From contig CABQER010000070.1 of assembly GCA_902463235.1 (NCBI GenBank), positions 1 through 5,146 of the forward strand: DNA of 5,146 nt, read 5' to 3'. This document shows positions 1-4,938 of the stretch, one piece after another. Within the stretch, counting starts at the first letter, position 1, and each line of letters begins with the position of its first letter. Position numbers and translations under genes: made by a program. The DNA is from an uncultured Faecalibacterium sp. Its GTDB lineage: Bacteria; Bacillota; Clostridia; Oscillospirales; Ruminococcaceae. Below the pieces are notes generated by a model that saw only the letters and a program-made list of their open reading frames with translations, searched no databases and was not told the origin of the DNA.

Positions 1-302
1 TTGTAGAGCACGGGGTCGATTTTCTTGTGGTCGGCACCAACGACCTGACCCAGTATACCCACGCGGCAGACCGGGAGCTTGCCAGCGCCGAGCACTACTA
101 CCGCCCGGCCAGCAAGGCCATGAAAAAGCTTATCACTATGGTGCTGGATGCCGCAAAGGTTCGCAATGTGCCGGTGACCATCTGCGGCCTTGCGGTGGGC
201 AACCCGGCCAACACGGTGCAGTATCTGCAGCTGGGCCTGCGCAGCTTCTCGGTGAGCCCGCAGAACCTTTTGAACGTGAAGAAAGCTCTGCTGGAGCTCT
301 GA
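1..302 (+). CDS. PTS enzyme I-type phosphoenolpyruvate-protein phosphotransferase, C-terminal part (5' end outside window)
   Basis: This is the last 99 codons of an open frame that enters from the left edge (first full codon at 3) and stops with TGA at 300-302. Enzyme I is the cytoplasmic protein that takes phosphate from phosphoenolpyruvate (PEP) and passes it to HPr, starting the sugar PTS relay. The fragment covers the end of the PEP-binding TIM barrel. GTNDLTQYT (nt 33-59) is the enzyme I signature with the Asn-Asp pair used for Mg/PEP binding, followed by the conserved Asp-Arg of HAADRE. TICG (codon TGC at 183-185) carries the catalytic acid cysteine. The C-terminal SFSVSP matches the usual EFSMS region. 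The loop after the cysteine reads CGLAVGN, where the family usually has CGELAGD. The C-terminus is also somewhat shorter than in E. coli EI, so this could be a divergent paralogue (ptsP-like) rather than the housekeeping ptsI. A GTG at 27 lies inside the conserved domain and is not a start. The gene ends its transcription unit, with a strong terminator 24 bases downstream. Confidence 0.88.
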   Translation, partial: VEHGVDFLVVGTNDLTQYTHAADRELASAEHYYRPASKAMKKLITMVLDAAKVRNVPVTICGLAVGNPANTVQYLQLGLRSFSVSPQNLLNVKKALLEL

Positions 303-326
303 CGCTCCAAACCATTTTTGACACAG

Positions 327-366
327 CAGCCCGGAACGATCTGTGGGTCGTTCCGGGCTGTTTTTT
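327..366 (+). terminator. Rho-independent terminator of the enzyme I gene
   Basis: The arms at 327-339 and 348-360 form a perfect 13-bp GC-rich stem with an 8-base loop. Six T residues (361-366) follow directly. It lies 24 bases after the enzyme I stop codon and reads in the same direction, so it should end that unit and insulate the surface-protein gene downstream. Confidence 0.95.
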
Positions 367-421
367 CTGCGGCTGCGAAAGCATTTTCTCTTCCATTTTT
401 TTACAGAACGCACGAAAAAAC

Positions 422-431
422 GGGGGGGGGG
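422..431. repeat. Homopolymeric tract of ten G
   Basis: An uninterrupted run of ten G follows a run of six A and a C. It ends 28 bases before the proposed -35 of the beta-helix gene promoter, about 63-72 bases upstream of the expected transcription start. Runs of this length are prone to slipped-strand length change. Whether this one varies cannot be seen from a single sequence. Confidence 0.9.
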
Positions 432-459
432 TATCAAAAAGGTTCGTACAGAATGAAGA

Positions 460-487
460 TTGCGCCTTGCTGCAGAAATGCTATACT
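460..487 (+). promoter_or_regulatory. Sigma-A-type promoter of the beta-helix protein gene
   Basis: A -35 like TTGCGC (460-465) is followed by a 16-base spacer and a -10 of TATACT (482-487). Transcription would start near 494. This places the ATG at 492 upstream of or at the transcript start, and supports translation from the ATG at 561. The -10 is good and the -35 is only partial. Confidence 0.6.
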
Positions 488-508
488 TTAAATGTTTAAA
501 ACGCGCGG

Positions 509-527
509 GCAGGCGAAAAAAGCCTGC
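509..527 (+). other. Stem-loop in the 5' leader of the beta-helix gene
   Basis: GCAGGC (509-514) pairs perfectly with GCCTGC (522-527) across a 7-base loop GAAAAAA. It would lie about 15 bases from the predicted 5' end of the transcript and 18 bases upstream of the ribosome binding site. There is no T tract after it, so it is not a terminator. It may protect the 5' end of the mRNA or have no role. Confidence 0.5.
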
Positions 528-545
528 ATGCACGAAAAAAACGAG

Positions 546-552
546 AGAGGAG
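546..552 (+). promoter_or_regulatory. Ribosome binding site that fixes the beta-helix protein start
   Basis: AGAGGAG lies 8 bases before the ATG at 561. The alternative in-frame ATG at 492 has no comparable site, and starting there would put a 23-residue charged stretch in front of a normal signal peptide. Confidence 0.85.
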
Positions 553-560
553 TTATCTTT

Positions 561-2699
561 ATGAAGAAGTTTGGCACACGGCTCATCAGTGCGGTACTTG
601 CAGGCTGCATGATGACCTCTGTCCTTCCCGTGAGCGCATTTGCTCTGGAGGGAAGTACAGAATTTGAAGGCAATGTGAGCGCACAGGAAAATTCCGATGC
701 GCCTGCAGAGCCCTCCGGAGAGGTGGCAGCGGCCTGCCCCCTGACCGGCGGCGAGACCATCAACAAGAAGTTCATTGAAGAGCATGGCGGCAGCAAGGTT
801 TATTCCATAAGCGGTACCTATACAGAGGGGATCGTGATCGACGCTGAGGACGAGGATGTGGTCATCAACGTCACCGGAGAAACGACCTTTGATAAGGGTG
901 GGCACAGTCACAATAACGACTATGCGACCTTTATTACAGTCTGCAGAGCCAATAGCGTGACCGTCAACGCTGAGGGGCAGACCATCACGACGGCAGAGGG
1001 CCTCGCCTACAGCCGTTGCTTCTATGCCGCAGACACCTTCACGGGCACCGCAGTGCTTAACGGCGGCAACTATAACTGGCAGTGTGACGACATCTCCGCA
1101 TGCTATCTGCTCGGCGGCAACTGGACGTTTGACGATCTCACCCTGAAAACCTTCCGGTGTGCTATTGAAACAGATAAGGGAGCCAATGTGGGAGCCAATG
1201 TGACCGTCAATGGCGGCACCTACGACTGCCACGATAGCTTCAGCGCGACGTTTTTGATCCAGAATTCCCCCAACTCGTCCTTCAATGGTGTGACAGCCTC
1301 CGGCGCGGGCTGGGTCCTGAGCACCAACAACAGTTGGGTCGATGTCGTCGGCGGCTCTTACTCCCGCAATAAGGCCAAGGATTACCCAGACCGTCCGACG
1401 CTGCGCGCCGCCAAAGGTGCAACGCTGAACGTCACAAATGCTGATGTCACCGGAACCTACTGCGATGTGTTTGTGCTTAGTGCCACCGCCAACCTTTTCG
1501 GCGGTACTTATACCAACACCAACGAGTATCTTGATTCTTACTGCACGTCCCCTGCACTGAAGGTATGGGAAAACGGCACATTGAGCGTCAATGGTGCCAC
1601 TGTGGAGTGCAGGGGCGGCAATGCTGCCATTTCTTCGGGCGAACCGGCAGGGTCGAAGCACTGTTATGATCAGTATGACAATGGCGGCAAGCTGGTCGTT
1701 GAGAACTGCACGATCAAAAACAGCAAATACGGCATTTATCTCGGTCCGGACAGCAGCACCTCCGCAGAGCTGAAGAGCGCCACGTTTGAGAATAACGACA
1801 GCGATATTTACCTCGAGTCCGGCAAGAAGATCACCATCAGCGATACCTTTACCACCCCCGCCACCATCAAGGTTGCCGACCCGGAAGAAGGCCGTCAGCT
1901 CACGGTCGCAGGCAATGCAAACAAGCTGAACCTTGTGGGCCAGAATGACTACCGCGTGGCGTATAAAAAGGTACACCACTATTATTACCTGACCAACCGG
2001 GCACCCGGCTACACCCTGACCGCCGAGGGTGCCACGGCAACGATCAAGGACGAGGGCGTTGACGTCGAGGTTGACTCCAATGACGAGATCTACGAAGGCA
2101 CCCCGGTCACCCTGACCGCGCATGACGGCGATGGACTGGAGTTCGCAGGCTGGACCGTGACCGTGAACGGCGTTGTACTGAATGACCCGCGTGACCTGCT
2201 GACCTTCCCCAATGGGGAGGACCAGACCACGGCGACCTTTGATATGCCCGAAGGCGACGTGAAGGTCAGAGCCGAGTACAACGTCGTGGACCCCGTGGAG
2301 CCGGTAGACCCGGTGAACCCGGTAGATCCGGTGGACCCCGTCCTGCCCGGTGTTATCATCGGCGGCGCTGTAATCCTGGGTGCCTATGAGACCGGCACCG
2401 GCATCTACCGTCTGATGAACATGCAGGGCCTCCCCCTGCCGTCTGACCGCATCGAGCTGGCAGAGCTGGTCTGGGAGCGTGCAGACAAGCCGGAGCCGCA
2501 GAACATGACCGATGAGAACCTGTATGCGGACATTGACGCCGATGACACCGATGCCCAGAAGGCTGCACACTGGATGGTGGAGCAGGAGCTGATGAAGTTC
2601 GACGAGGACAACAACAAGTTCCATCCGTGCTTCCCGGTCAGCAAGCTGCGCGTCTGCCTTACCTGGCAGAATGCAAAGGACAAGGGTCTCATTGACTGA
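561..2699 (+). CDS. Secreted, cysteine-rich beta-helix surface protein with InlB-type repeat domain and SLH-like C-terminus
   Basis: This encodes a 712-residue exported protein of unknown exact role. Residues 1-28 form a signal peptide: basic MKKFGTR, a hydrophobic core, then a likely signal peptidase I cut after SAFA. A short acidic stretch (about 29-58) follows. Residues about 75-455 are low-complexity, rich in Asn, Gly, Thr and Val, and look like a right-handed parallel beta-helix. GGxY turns end at residues 171, 221, 267 and 317, spaced 46-50 apart, which is about two coils each. Residues about 481-573 resemble the divergent InlB B-repeat fold (GYTLTAEGA, then EYNVV). Seven Val-x-Pro triplets (576-596) act as a linker. 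The tail (about 630-712) resembles a degenerate S-layer homology repeat (RIELAELVWERA, YADIDADDTDAQKAAHWMVEQ, SKLRVCLTW), which could bind the cell wall. There is no LPXTG and no clear anchoring helix. The mature part has 14 cysteines. Beta-helix proteins are often adhesins or carbohydrate-active enzymes; I see no catalytic motif. It is monocistronic, with its own promoter and a convergent neighbour downstream. Confidence 0.85.
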   Translation: MKKFGTRLISAVLAGCMMTSVLPVSAFALEGSTEFEGNVSAQENSDAPAEPSGEVAAACPLTGGETINKKFIEEHGGSKVYSISGTYTEGIVIDAEDEDVVINVTGETTFDKGGHSHNNDYATFITVCRANSVTVNAEGQTITTAEGLAYSRCFYAADTFTGTAVLNGGNYNWQCDDISACYLLGGNWTFDDLTLKTFRCAIETDKGANVGANVTVNGGTYDCHDSFSATFLIQNSPNSSFNGVTASGAGWVLSTNNSWVDVVGGSYSRNKAKDYPDRPTLRAAKGATLNVTNADVTGTYCDVFVLSATANLFGGTYTNTNEYLDSYCTSPALKVWENGTLSVNGATVECRGGNAAISSGEPAGSKHCYDQYDNGGKLVVENCTIKNSKYGIYLGPDSSTSAELKSATFENNDSDIYLESGKKITISDTFTTPATIKVADPEEGRQLTVAGNANKLNLVGQNDYRVAYKKVHHYYYLTNRAPGYTLTAEGATATIKDEGVDVEVDSNDEIYEGTPVTLTAHDGDGLEFAGWTVTVNGVVLNDPRDLLTFPNGEDQTTATFDMPEGDVKVRAEYNVVDPVEPVDPVNPVDPVDPVLPGVIIGGAVILGAYETGTGIYRLMNMQGLPLPSDRIELAELVWERADKPEPQNMTDENLYADIDADDTDAQKAAHWMVEQELMKFDEDNNKFHPCFPVSKLRVCLTWQNAKDKGLID
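1178..1201 (+). repeat. Perfect 12-base tandem duplication inside the beta-helix gene
   Basis: GGGAGCCAATGT at 1178-1189 is repeated exactly at 1190-1201 and keeps the frame, giving GANV twice in the protein. It sits just before an NGGTY turn. It looks like a recent small slippage duplication within a loop of the beta-helix. Confidence 0.8.
2286..2348 (+). repeat. Seven 9-base units coding a Val-(Asp/Glu/Asn/Leu)-Pro linker
   Basis: Seven consecutive in-frame 9-base units encode VDP, VEP, VDP, VNP, VDP, VDP and VLP (residues 576-596). The bases vary at third positions, so this is not a fresh expansion. Such Pro-rich repeats form stiff extended spacers. This one separates the InlB-type domain from the SLH-like tail and could hold the beta-helix away from the cell wall. 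Confidence 0.9.
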
Positions 2700-2728
2700 T
2701 CTGCCCTGCGTCTGCACAGCGGAACAAT

Positions 2729-2771
2729 AAAAAAACAAGGGGCCGCTCCTTTCCGGGAGCGGCCCCTTGTT
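2729..2771 (-). terminator. Terminator of the prmA-rsmE operon, shared in a convergent intergenic gap
   Basis: The arms at 2734-2749 and 2756-2771 form a perfect 16-bp stem around a 6-base loop. On the minus strand the stem runs into seven T residues (complement of 2729-2735), an ideal terminator 44 bases after the rsmE stop. On the plus strand the sequence after the stem has almost no T tract. The hairpin may still help end the beta-helix transcript 30 bases after its stop, but less efficiently. Confidence 0.9.
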
Positions 2772-2814
2772 GCTGTCCGGAAGGCCCGCAGGCGCTGCCG
2801 GGCAGCACAAAGCA

Positions 2815-3558
2815 TTATTCCAGATTTCCCGTCAGGGTCATGACGGACGCAAGCACGGCCAGCGGGGCGGTCTCGCACCGCAGGATGCGGGGGCCAAGGC
2901 CCACCGTTCTGGCACCGGCCTTTGCGGCCATCTCGGCTTCCTCGGCGGCAAAGCCACCCTCGGCTCCGGTCACGATGGCGATTTTCAGCTTTTCACCATC
3001 GGCGGGCTTTGCTGCGGCCAGCAGGTCGCGCAAGGGCGCGCCGCCGCACTCGTAGCAGAACAGCACAAGGTCATACTGATCAAAGGTGCGGCATACGGCC
3101 CCGAAGTTCGGCAGCGGCAGGGCCACATCCGGCAGAACGCCCCGGCCGCACTGCTTGGCGGCTTCCGCTGCAATGCGGTTGTAGCGCTCGTTCTTCTGCT
3201 CCTCTTTTTTGGGCGCGGCCACGCAATACCGGCTGAAGAAGGGCACGATGTGGGCTGCGCCCAGCTCCACGCCGTGCTTGATGATCTGCTCCAGCTTGTC
3301 CTGCTTGGGGTAACCGGCCAGCAGAGTGACCTCCACGCTGGGTTCGGCGGCGCTGGGATAGCCCGGCTCCACCCGGAACTCCACGCACTCGTCCCCAAAG
3401 CCGGTGATGGTGGCGGTGTATTCCACGGCATTGCCGTCGCATAGAATGACAGTATCGCCCAGCCTTGCGCGCATCACGCGGGCAAGATGGTGGGCATCGG
3501 CCCCGCGCAGGGTGGCGGTGCCGTCAGAGATCTCGGTGGTAAAATAACGGTGCGGCAT
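2815..3558 (-). CDS. rsmE: 16S rRNA (uracil1498-N3)-methyltransferase RsmE
   Basis: RsmE is a cytoplasmic SPOUT-family enzyme. It uses S-adenosylmethionine to methylate N3 of U1498 in helix 44 of 16S rRNA, acting on the assembled 30S subunit. The 247-residue protein has the family's usual length and layout. The N-terminal PUA-like RNA-binding part includes HHLARVMR (23-30). The catalytic half has PKQDKLEQIIKHGVELG (84-100), RYNRIAAEAAKQCGRG (125-140), the SAM-binding loop VTGAEGGF (196-203) and the knotted C-terminal motif LGPRILRCETAPLA (221-234). The family usually has GPEGG; here it is GAEGG, a mild variant. The ATG at 3558 is supported by an AAGGAG site (complement of 3564-3569) 5 bases upstream, which overlaps the prmA stop codon, so the two genes are probably translationally coupled. 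It is the last gene of the operon and is followed by a strong terminator. Confidence 0.95.
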   Translation of the reverse strand: MPHRYFTTEISDGTATLRGADAHHLARVMRARLGDTVILCDGNAVEYTATITGFGDECVEFRVEPGYPSAAEPSVEVTLLAGYPKQDKLEQIIKHGVELGAAHIVPFFSRYCVAAPKKEEQKNERYNRIAAEAAKQCGRGVLPDVALPLPNFGAVCRTFDQYDLVLFCYECGGAPLRDLLAAAKPADGEKLKIAIVTGAEGGFAAEEAEMAAKAGARTVGLGPRILRCETAPLAVLASVMTLTGNLE

Positions 3559-3567
3559 AAAATCTCC

Positions 3568-4482
3568 TTACGCTTTCTTGCAGACGATGCACTCCCAGCC
3601 GCGCTTCTCCTTCACTTCCACAACGGCAAGGCCGGCTTTTTCCAGCCCGGCGATCACTTCATCCCTGCGGCTGTCGATGATGCCGCTGGCAATAAAGGTG
3701 GCACCCTCCGCCATCAGGCCCGGCACAGCCGGTGCCAGACTGAGAATGGCGTTGGCCACGATGTTGGCGGTGATGATGTCGTATTTGCCGCTGGCCTTAT
3801 CGGAAAGGTCGCCCACCAGCACGGTCAGCTTGTCCTGCACGCCGTTCAACGCGGCGTTCTCGCCTGCGGTGCGCACGGCCACAGGGTCGATGTCCACGCC
3901 CTCGGCCACAGCAGCGCCCAGCTTCAGCGCCGCAATGGCAAGGATGCCGCTGCCGGTGCCGATGTCCAGCACCCGCTCACCGCCGGTCACCCGCTCGTCC
4001 AGCGCTTCCATGCACAGGCTGGTGGTCTCGTGGCCGCCGGTGCCGAAGGCAAGGCCCGGGTCAAGGATCAGCTTTACCCGGTCGGTGTCGTACTGCTGCC
4101 ACGAGGGCACCACCGCCAGACGTTTGCCGATCTCCAGGGGGTGATAATACTTGCGCCAGCCGTTCTGCCAGTCCTCCTGCTCCACGCCCTCGGTCTCCAC
4201 GGTGTAGGCGATGTTTGCAGCTTCCATGCGGGCGGCAATGAGGGCCAGCGTCTCCACGGGGGAAGCGCCCGGCTCCAGATACATATGGATGATAACGGTA
4301 TCGCGGGGCTTGTCCAGCAGCTCCTGCTCGATCAGATCCACATGGGCGATCTCGGCCACCTGCTGCTCGATGTCGCTGTAGTCTTCGATATAGATGCCGC
4401 CCTCGGCGATCATGGTGGCAACGGCTTCGGCGTTGTCAGCGTCGGCCTTGGCCACGGTCAGGCGGATATCAGTCCATTCCAT
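3568..4482 (-). CDS. prmA: Ribosomal protein L11 methyltransferase PrmA
   Basis: PrmA is a cytoplasmic class I SAM-dependent methyltransferase that trimethylates lysines and the N-terminus of ribosomal protein L11. The 304-residue protein has the family's usual length. An N-terminal substrate-recognition domain (about 1-100) is followed by the linker EDWQNGWRKYYHP (103-115). DPGLAFGTGGHETT (141-154) is the PrmA signature. VLDIGTGSGI (171-180) is SAM motif I, where the family commonly has DVGCGSG. The acidic motif II is DIDP (197-200), and NIVAN (240-244) takes the place of the NPPY-like motif of related enzymes. The ATG at 4482 has an AAAGGAG site (complement of 4491-4497) 8 bases upstream. 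It is the first gene of a two-gene operon with rsmE, a pairing common in Firmicutes. In many species it follows dnaJ, but here no chaperone genes precede it. The probable promoter lies upstream of a palindromic repeat element. Confidence 0.96.
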   Translation of the reverse strand: MEWTDIRLTVAKADADNAEAVATMIAEGGIYIEDYSDIEQQVAEIAHVDLIEQELLDKPRDTVIIHMYLEPGASPVETLALIAARMEAANIAYTVETEGVEQEDWQNGWRKYYHPLEIGKRLAVVPSWQQYDTDRVKLILDPGLAFGTGGHETTSLCMEALDERVTGGERVLDIGTGSGILAIAALKLGAAVAEGVDIDPVAVRTAGENAALNGVQDKLTVLVGDLSDKASGKYDIITANIVANAILSLAPAVPGLMAEGATFIASGIIDSRRDEVIAGLEKAGLAVVEVKEKRGWECIVCKKA

Positions 4483-4510
4483 AATGCTGTCTCCTTTTAT
4501 TTTGCATCCT

Positions 4511-4643
4511 CGCCCTCTCCGTCATTGCTTGCGCAATGCCACCTCCCCCAAAGTGGGAGGCTTTGGCAGTCCATGCAAAGTTTGCGGTTTTGCCAAGGGC
4601 TCTCCCTTTGGGAGAGCTGGACGCGAAGCGGCCTGAGAGGGCG
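4511..4643. mobile_element. MITE-like palindromic intergenic repeat (133 bases)
   Basis: The element has exact 9-base terminal inverted repeats: CGCCCTCTC at 4511-4519 and its complement at 4635-4643. Inside, structures are arranged nearly symmetrically about 4579. A CATTGC/GCAATG hairpin (4523-4538) lies opposite a small CGC-GAA-GCG hairpin (4622-4630). A CCTCCC/GGGAGG hairpin (4542-4560) lies opposite an 8-bp GCTCTCCC/GGGAGAGC hairpin (4599-4617). TTTGGCA (4562-4568) faces TGCCAAG (4591-4597), and GCAAAGTTTGC (4575-4585) is at the centre. No reading frame inside looks like a protein. I recognise this layout as resembling repeats scattered through Faecalibacterium-type genomes, from memory only. 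I see no clear target-site duplication. It lies between the proposed prmA promoter and the prmA start, so it would be transcribed as a structured leader. Confidence 0.7.
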
Positions 4644-4661
4644 CATGTTCTTTATAATAGT

Positions 4662-4690
4662 ATAGTACCCGATTCGGCTGTGGGATGCAA
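4662..4690 (-). promoter_or_regulatory. Probable promoter of the prmA-rsmE operon
   Basis: Read on the minus strand, TTGCAT (complement of 4685-4690) is a -35, followed by a 17-base spacer and TACTAT (complement of 4662-4667) as -10. An overlapping TATACT (complement of 4659-4664) is a better hexamer but would leave a 20-base spacer. Transcription would start near 4655, giving a leader of about 170 bases that is mostly the palindromic element. Confidence 0.5.
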
Positions 4691-4841
4691 GCCTTTGGGC
4701 AAAATGTACGTAAAAAGAAAAGAATTTTCAACATAAAGACGACCCTTGTGCGGAAAACCCAAAAATTATCGACTGAAAAACGGCCAAATGAGGACTTTTG
4801 ATGCATTTTGATAGAAAAAAGACGAAAGGGACTTTCTTTTT

Positions 4842-4869
4842 TTGCGGAAATATGTTACTATTCTATTAC
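4842..4869 (+). promoter_or_regulatory. Candidate promoter of the PTS EIIC gene
   Basis: TTGCGG (4842-4847), a 16-base spacer and TATTAC (4864-4869) could be a sigma-A promoter. An alternative pair is TTTCTT (4833-4838), 17 bases, TACTAT (4856-4861). Neither is close to consensus, so only the general location is proposed. Confidence 0.3.
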
Positions 4870-4901
4870 GGAATTATGGACGGCCTGCAACCAGAGGCGT
4901 C

Positions 4902-4915
4902 TGTAAACACAAACA
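4902..4915 (+). promoter_or_regulatory. Possible catabolite-responsive (cre-like) box
   Basis: TGTAAACACAAACA fits the CcpA site consensus TGWAANCGNTNWCA at all but two fixed positions, with the central CG read as CA and the following T as A. It lies between the candidate promoter and the ribosome binding site of a sugar PTS gene, where a bound CcpA could block transcription. The mismatched centre makes it uncertain. Confidence 0.25.
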
Positions 4916-4921
4916 TTTCTT

Positions 4922-4928
4922 AAGGAGG
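4922..4928 (+). promoter_or_regulatory. Strong ribosome binding site of the EIIC gene
   Basis: AAGGAGG is a full Shine-Dalgarno match, 10 bases before the ATG at 4939 and 13 bases before a second ATG at 4942. The spacing favours 4939. Confidence 0.85.
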
Positions 4929-4938
4929 AATGTGCTTT

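Larger units (their letters stand above)
4691..4938. other. AT-rich divergent intergenic region and EIIC leader
   Basis: This gene-free stretch belongs to the 456-base gap between prmA and the EIIC gene. It is clearly more AT-rich than the coding sequence. I see short A and T runs, a weak GAAAG/CTTTC hairpin (4824-4836) running into seven T, possible promoter elements, a catabolite-repression-like box and a ribosome binding site at the right end. I see no RNA gene, no antiterminator-type RAT hairpin and no small coding frame that I can support. Confidence 0.6.

Noticed and set aside
400..436. A promoter using TTTACA (400-405) with the G tract inside the spacer, as in Bordetella fim-type switches.
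   Set aside because: The nearest -10-like hexamer leaves a spacer of about 25 bases, too long to work even after losing a few G. The promoter at 460-487 is much better.
492..560. Start of the beta-helix protein at the ATG at 492 (23 extra residues).
   Set aside because: It lies only 4 bases after the -10 element, has no ribosome binding site, and would put a charged stretch before an otherwise normal signal peptide. The ATG at 561 has a good site 8 bases upstream.
2286..2348. The Val-x-Pro repeat as a CRISPR or mobile repeat.
   Set aside because: The units are 9 bases, in frame and varied mainly at codon third positions, with no spacers. It is a protein linker.
2349..2391. GVIIGGAVILGAY in the beta-helix protein as a membrane anchor.
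   Set aside because: The hydrophobic stretch is only about 13 residues, is not followed by a basic tail, and lies over 100 residues from the C-terminus.
2767..3444. A 225-codon plus-strand open frame opposite rsmE.
   Set aside because: It is a shadow of rsmE that begins at the terminator stem, has no ribosome binding site and shows low-complexity Gly/Ala/His-rich translation.
4653..4658. Perfect TATAAT on the plus strand as -10 for the EIIC gene.
   Set aside because: There is no -35-like sequence 16-18 bases upstream, and it would give a leader of about 280 bases. It more likely reflects AT-rich sequence next to the minus-strand promoter.
3487..4665. A 392-codon plus-strand open frame antisense to prmA and the start of rsmE.
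   Set aside because: It is a GC-driven shadow of two well-recognised genes, has no recognisable domain or proper start signal, and runs through the palindromic repeat.
4824..4843. GAAAG/CTTTC hairpin followed by seven T as a terminator or attenuator before EIIC.
   Set aside because: The stem is only 5 bp with little GC and a 3-base loop. No gene reads into it, and no overlapping antiterminator structure was found.
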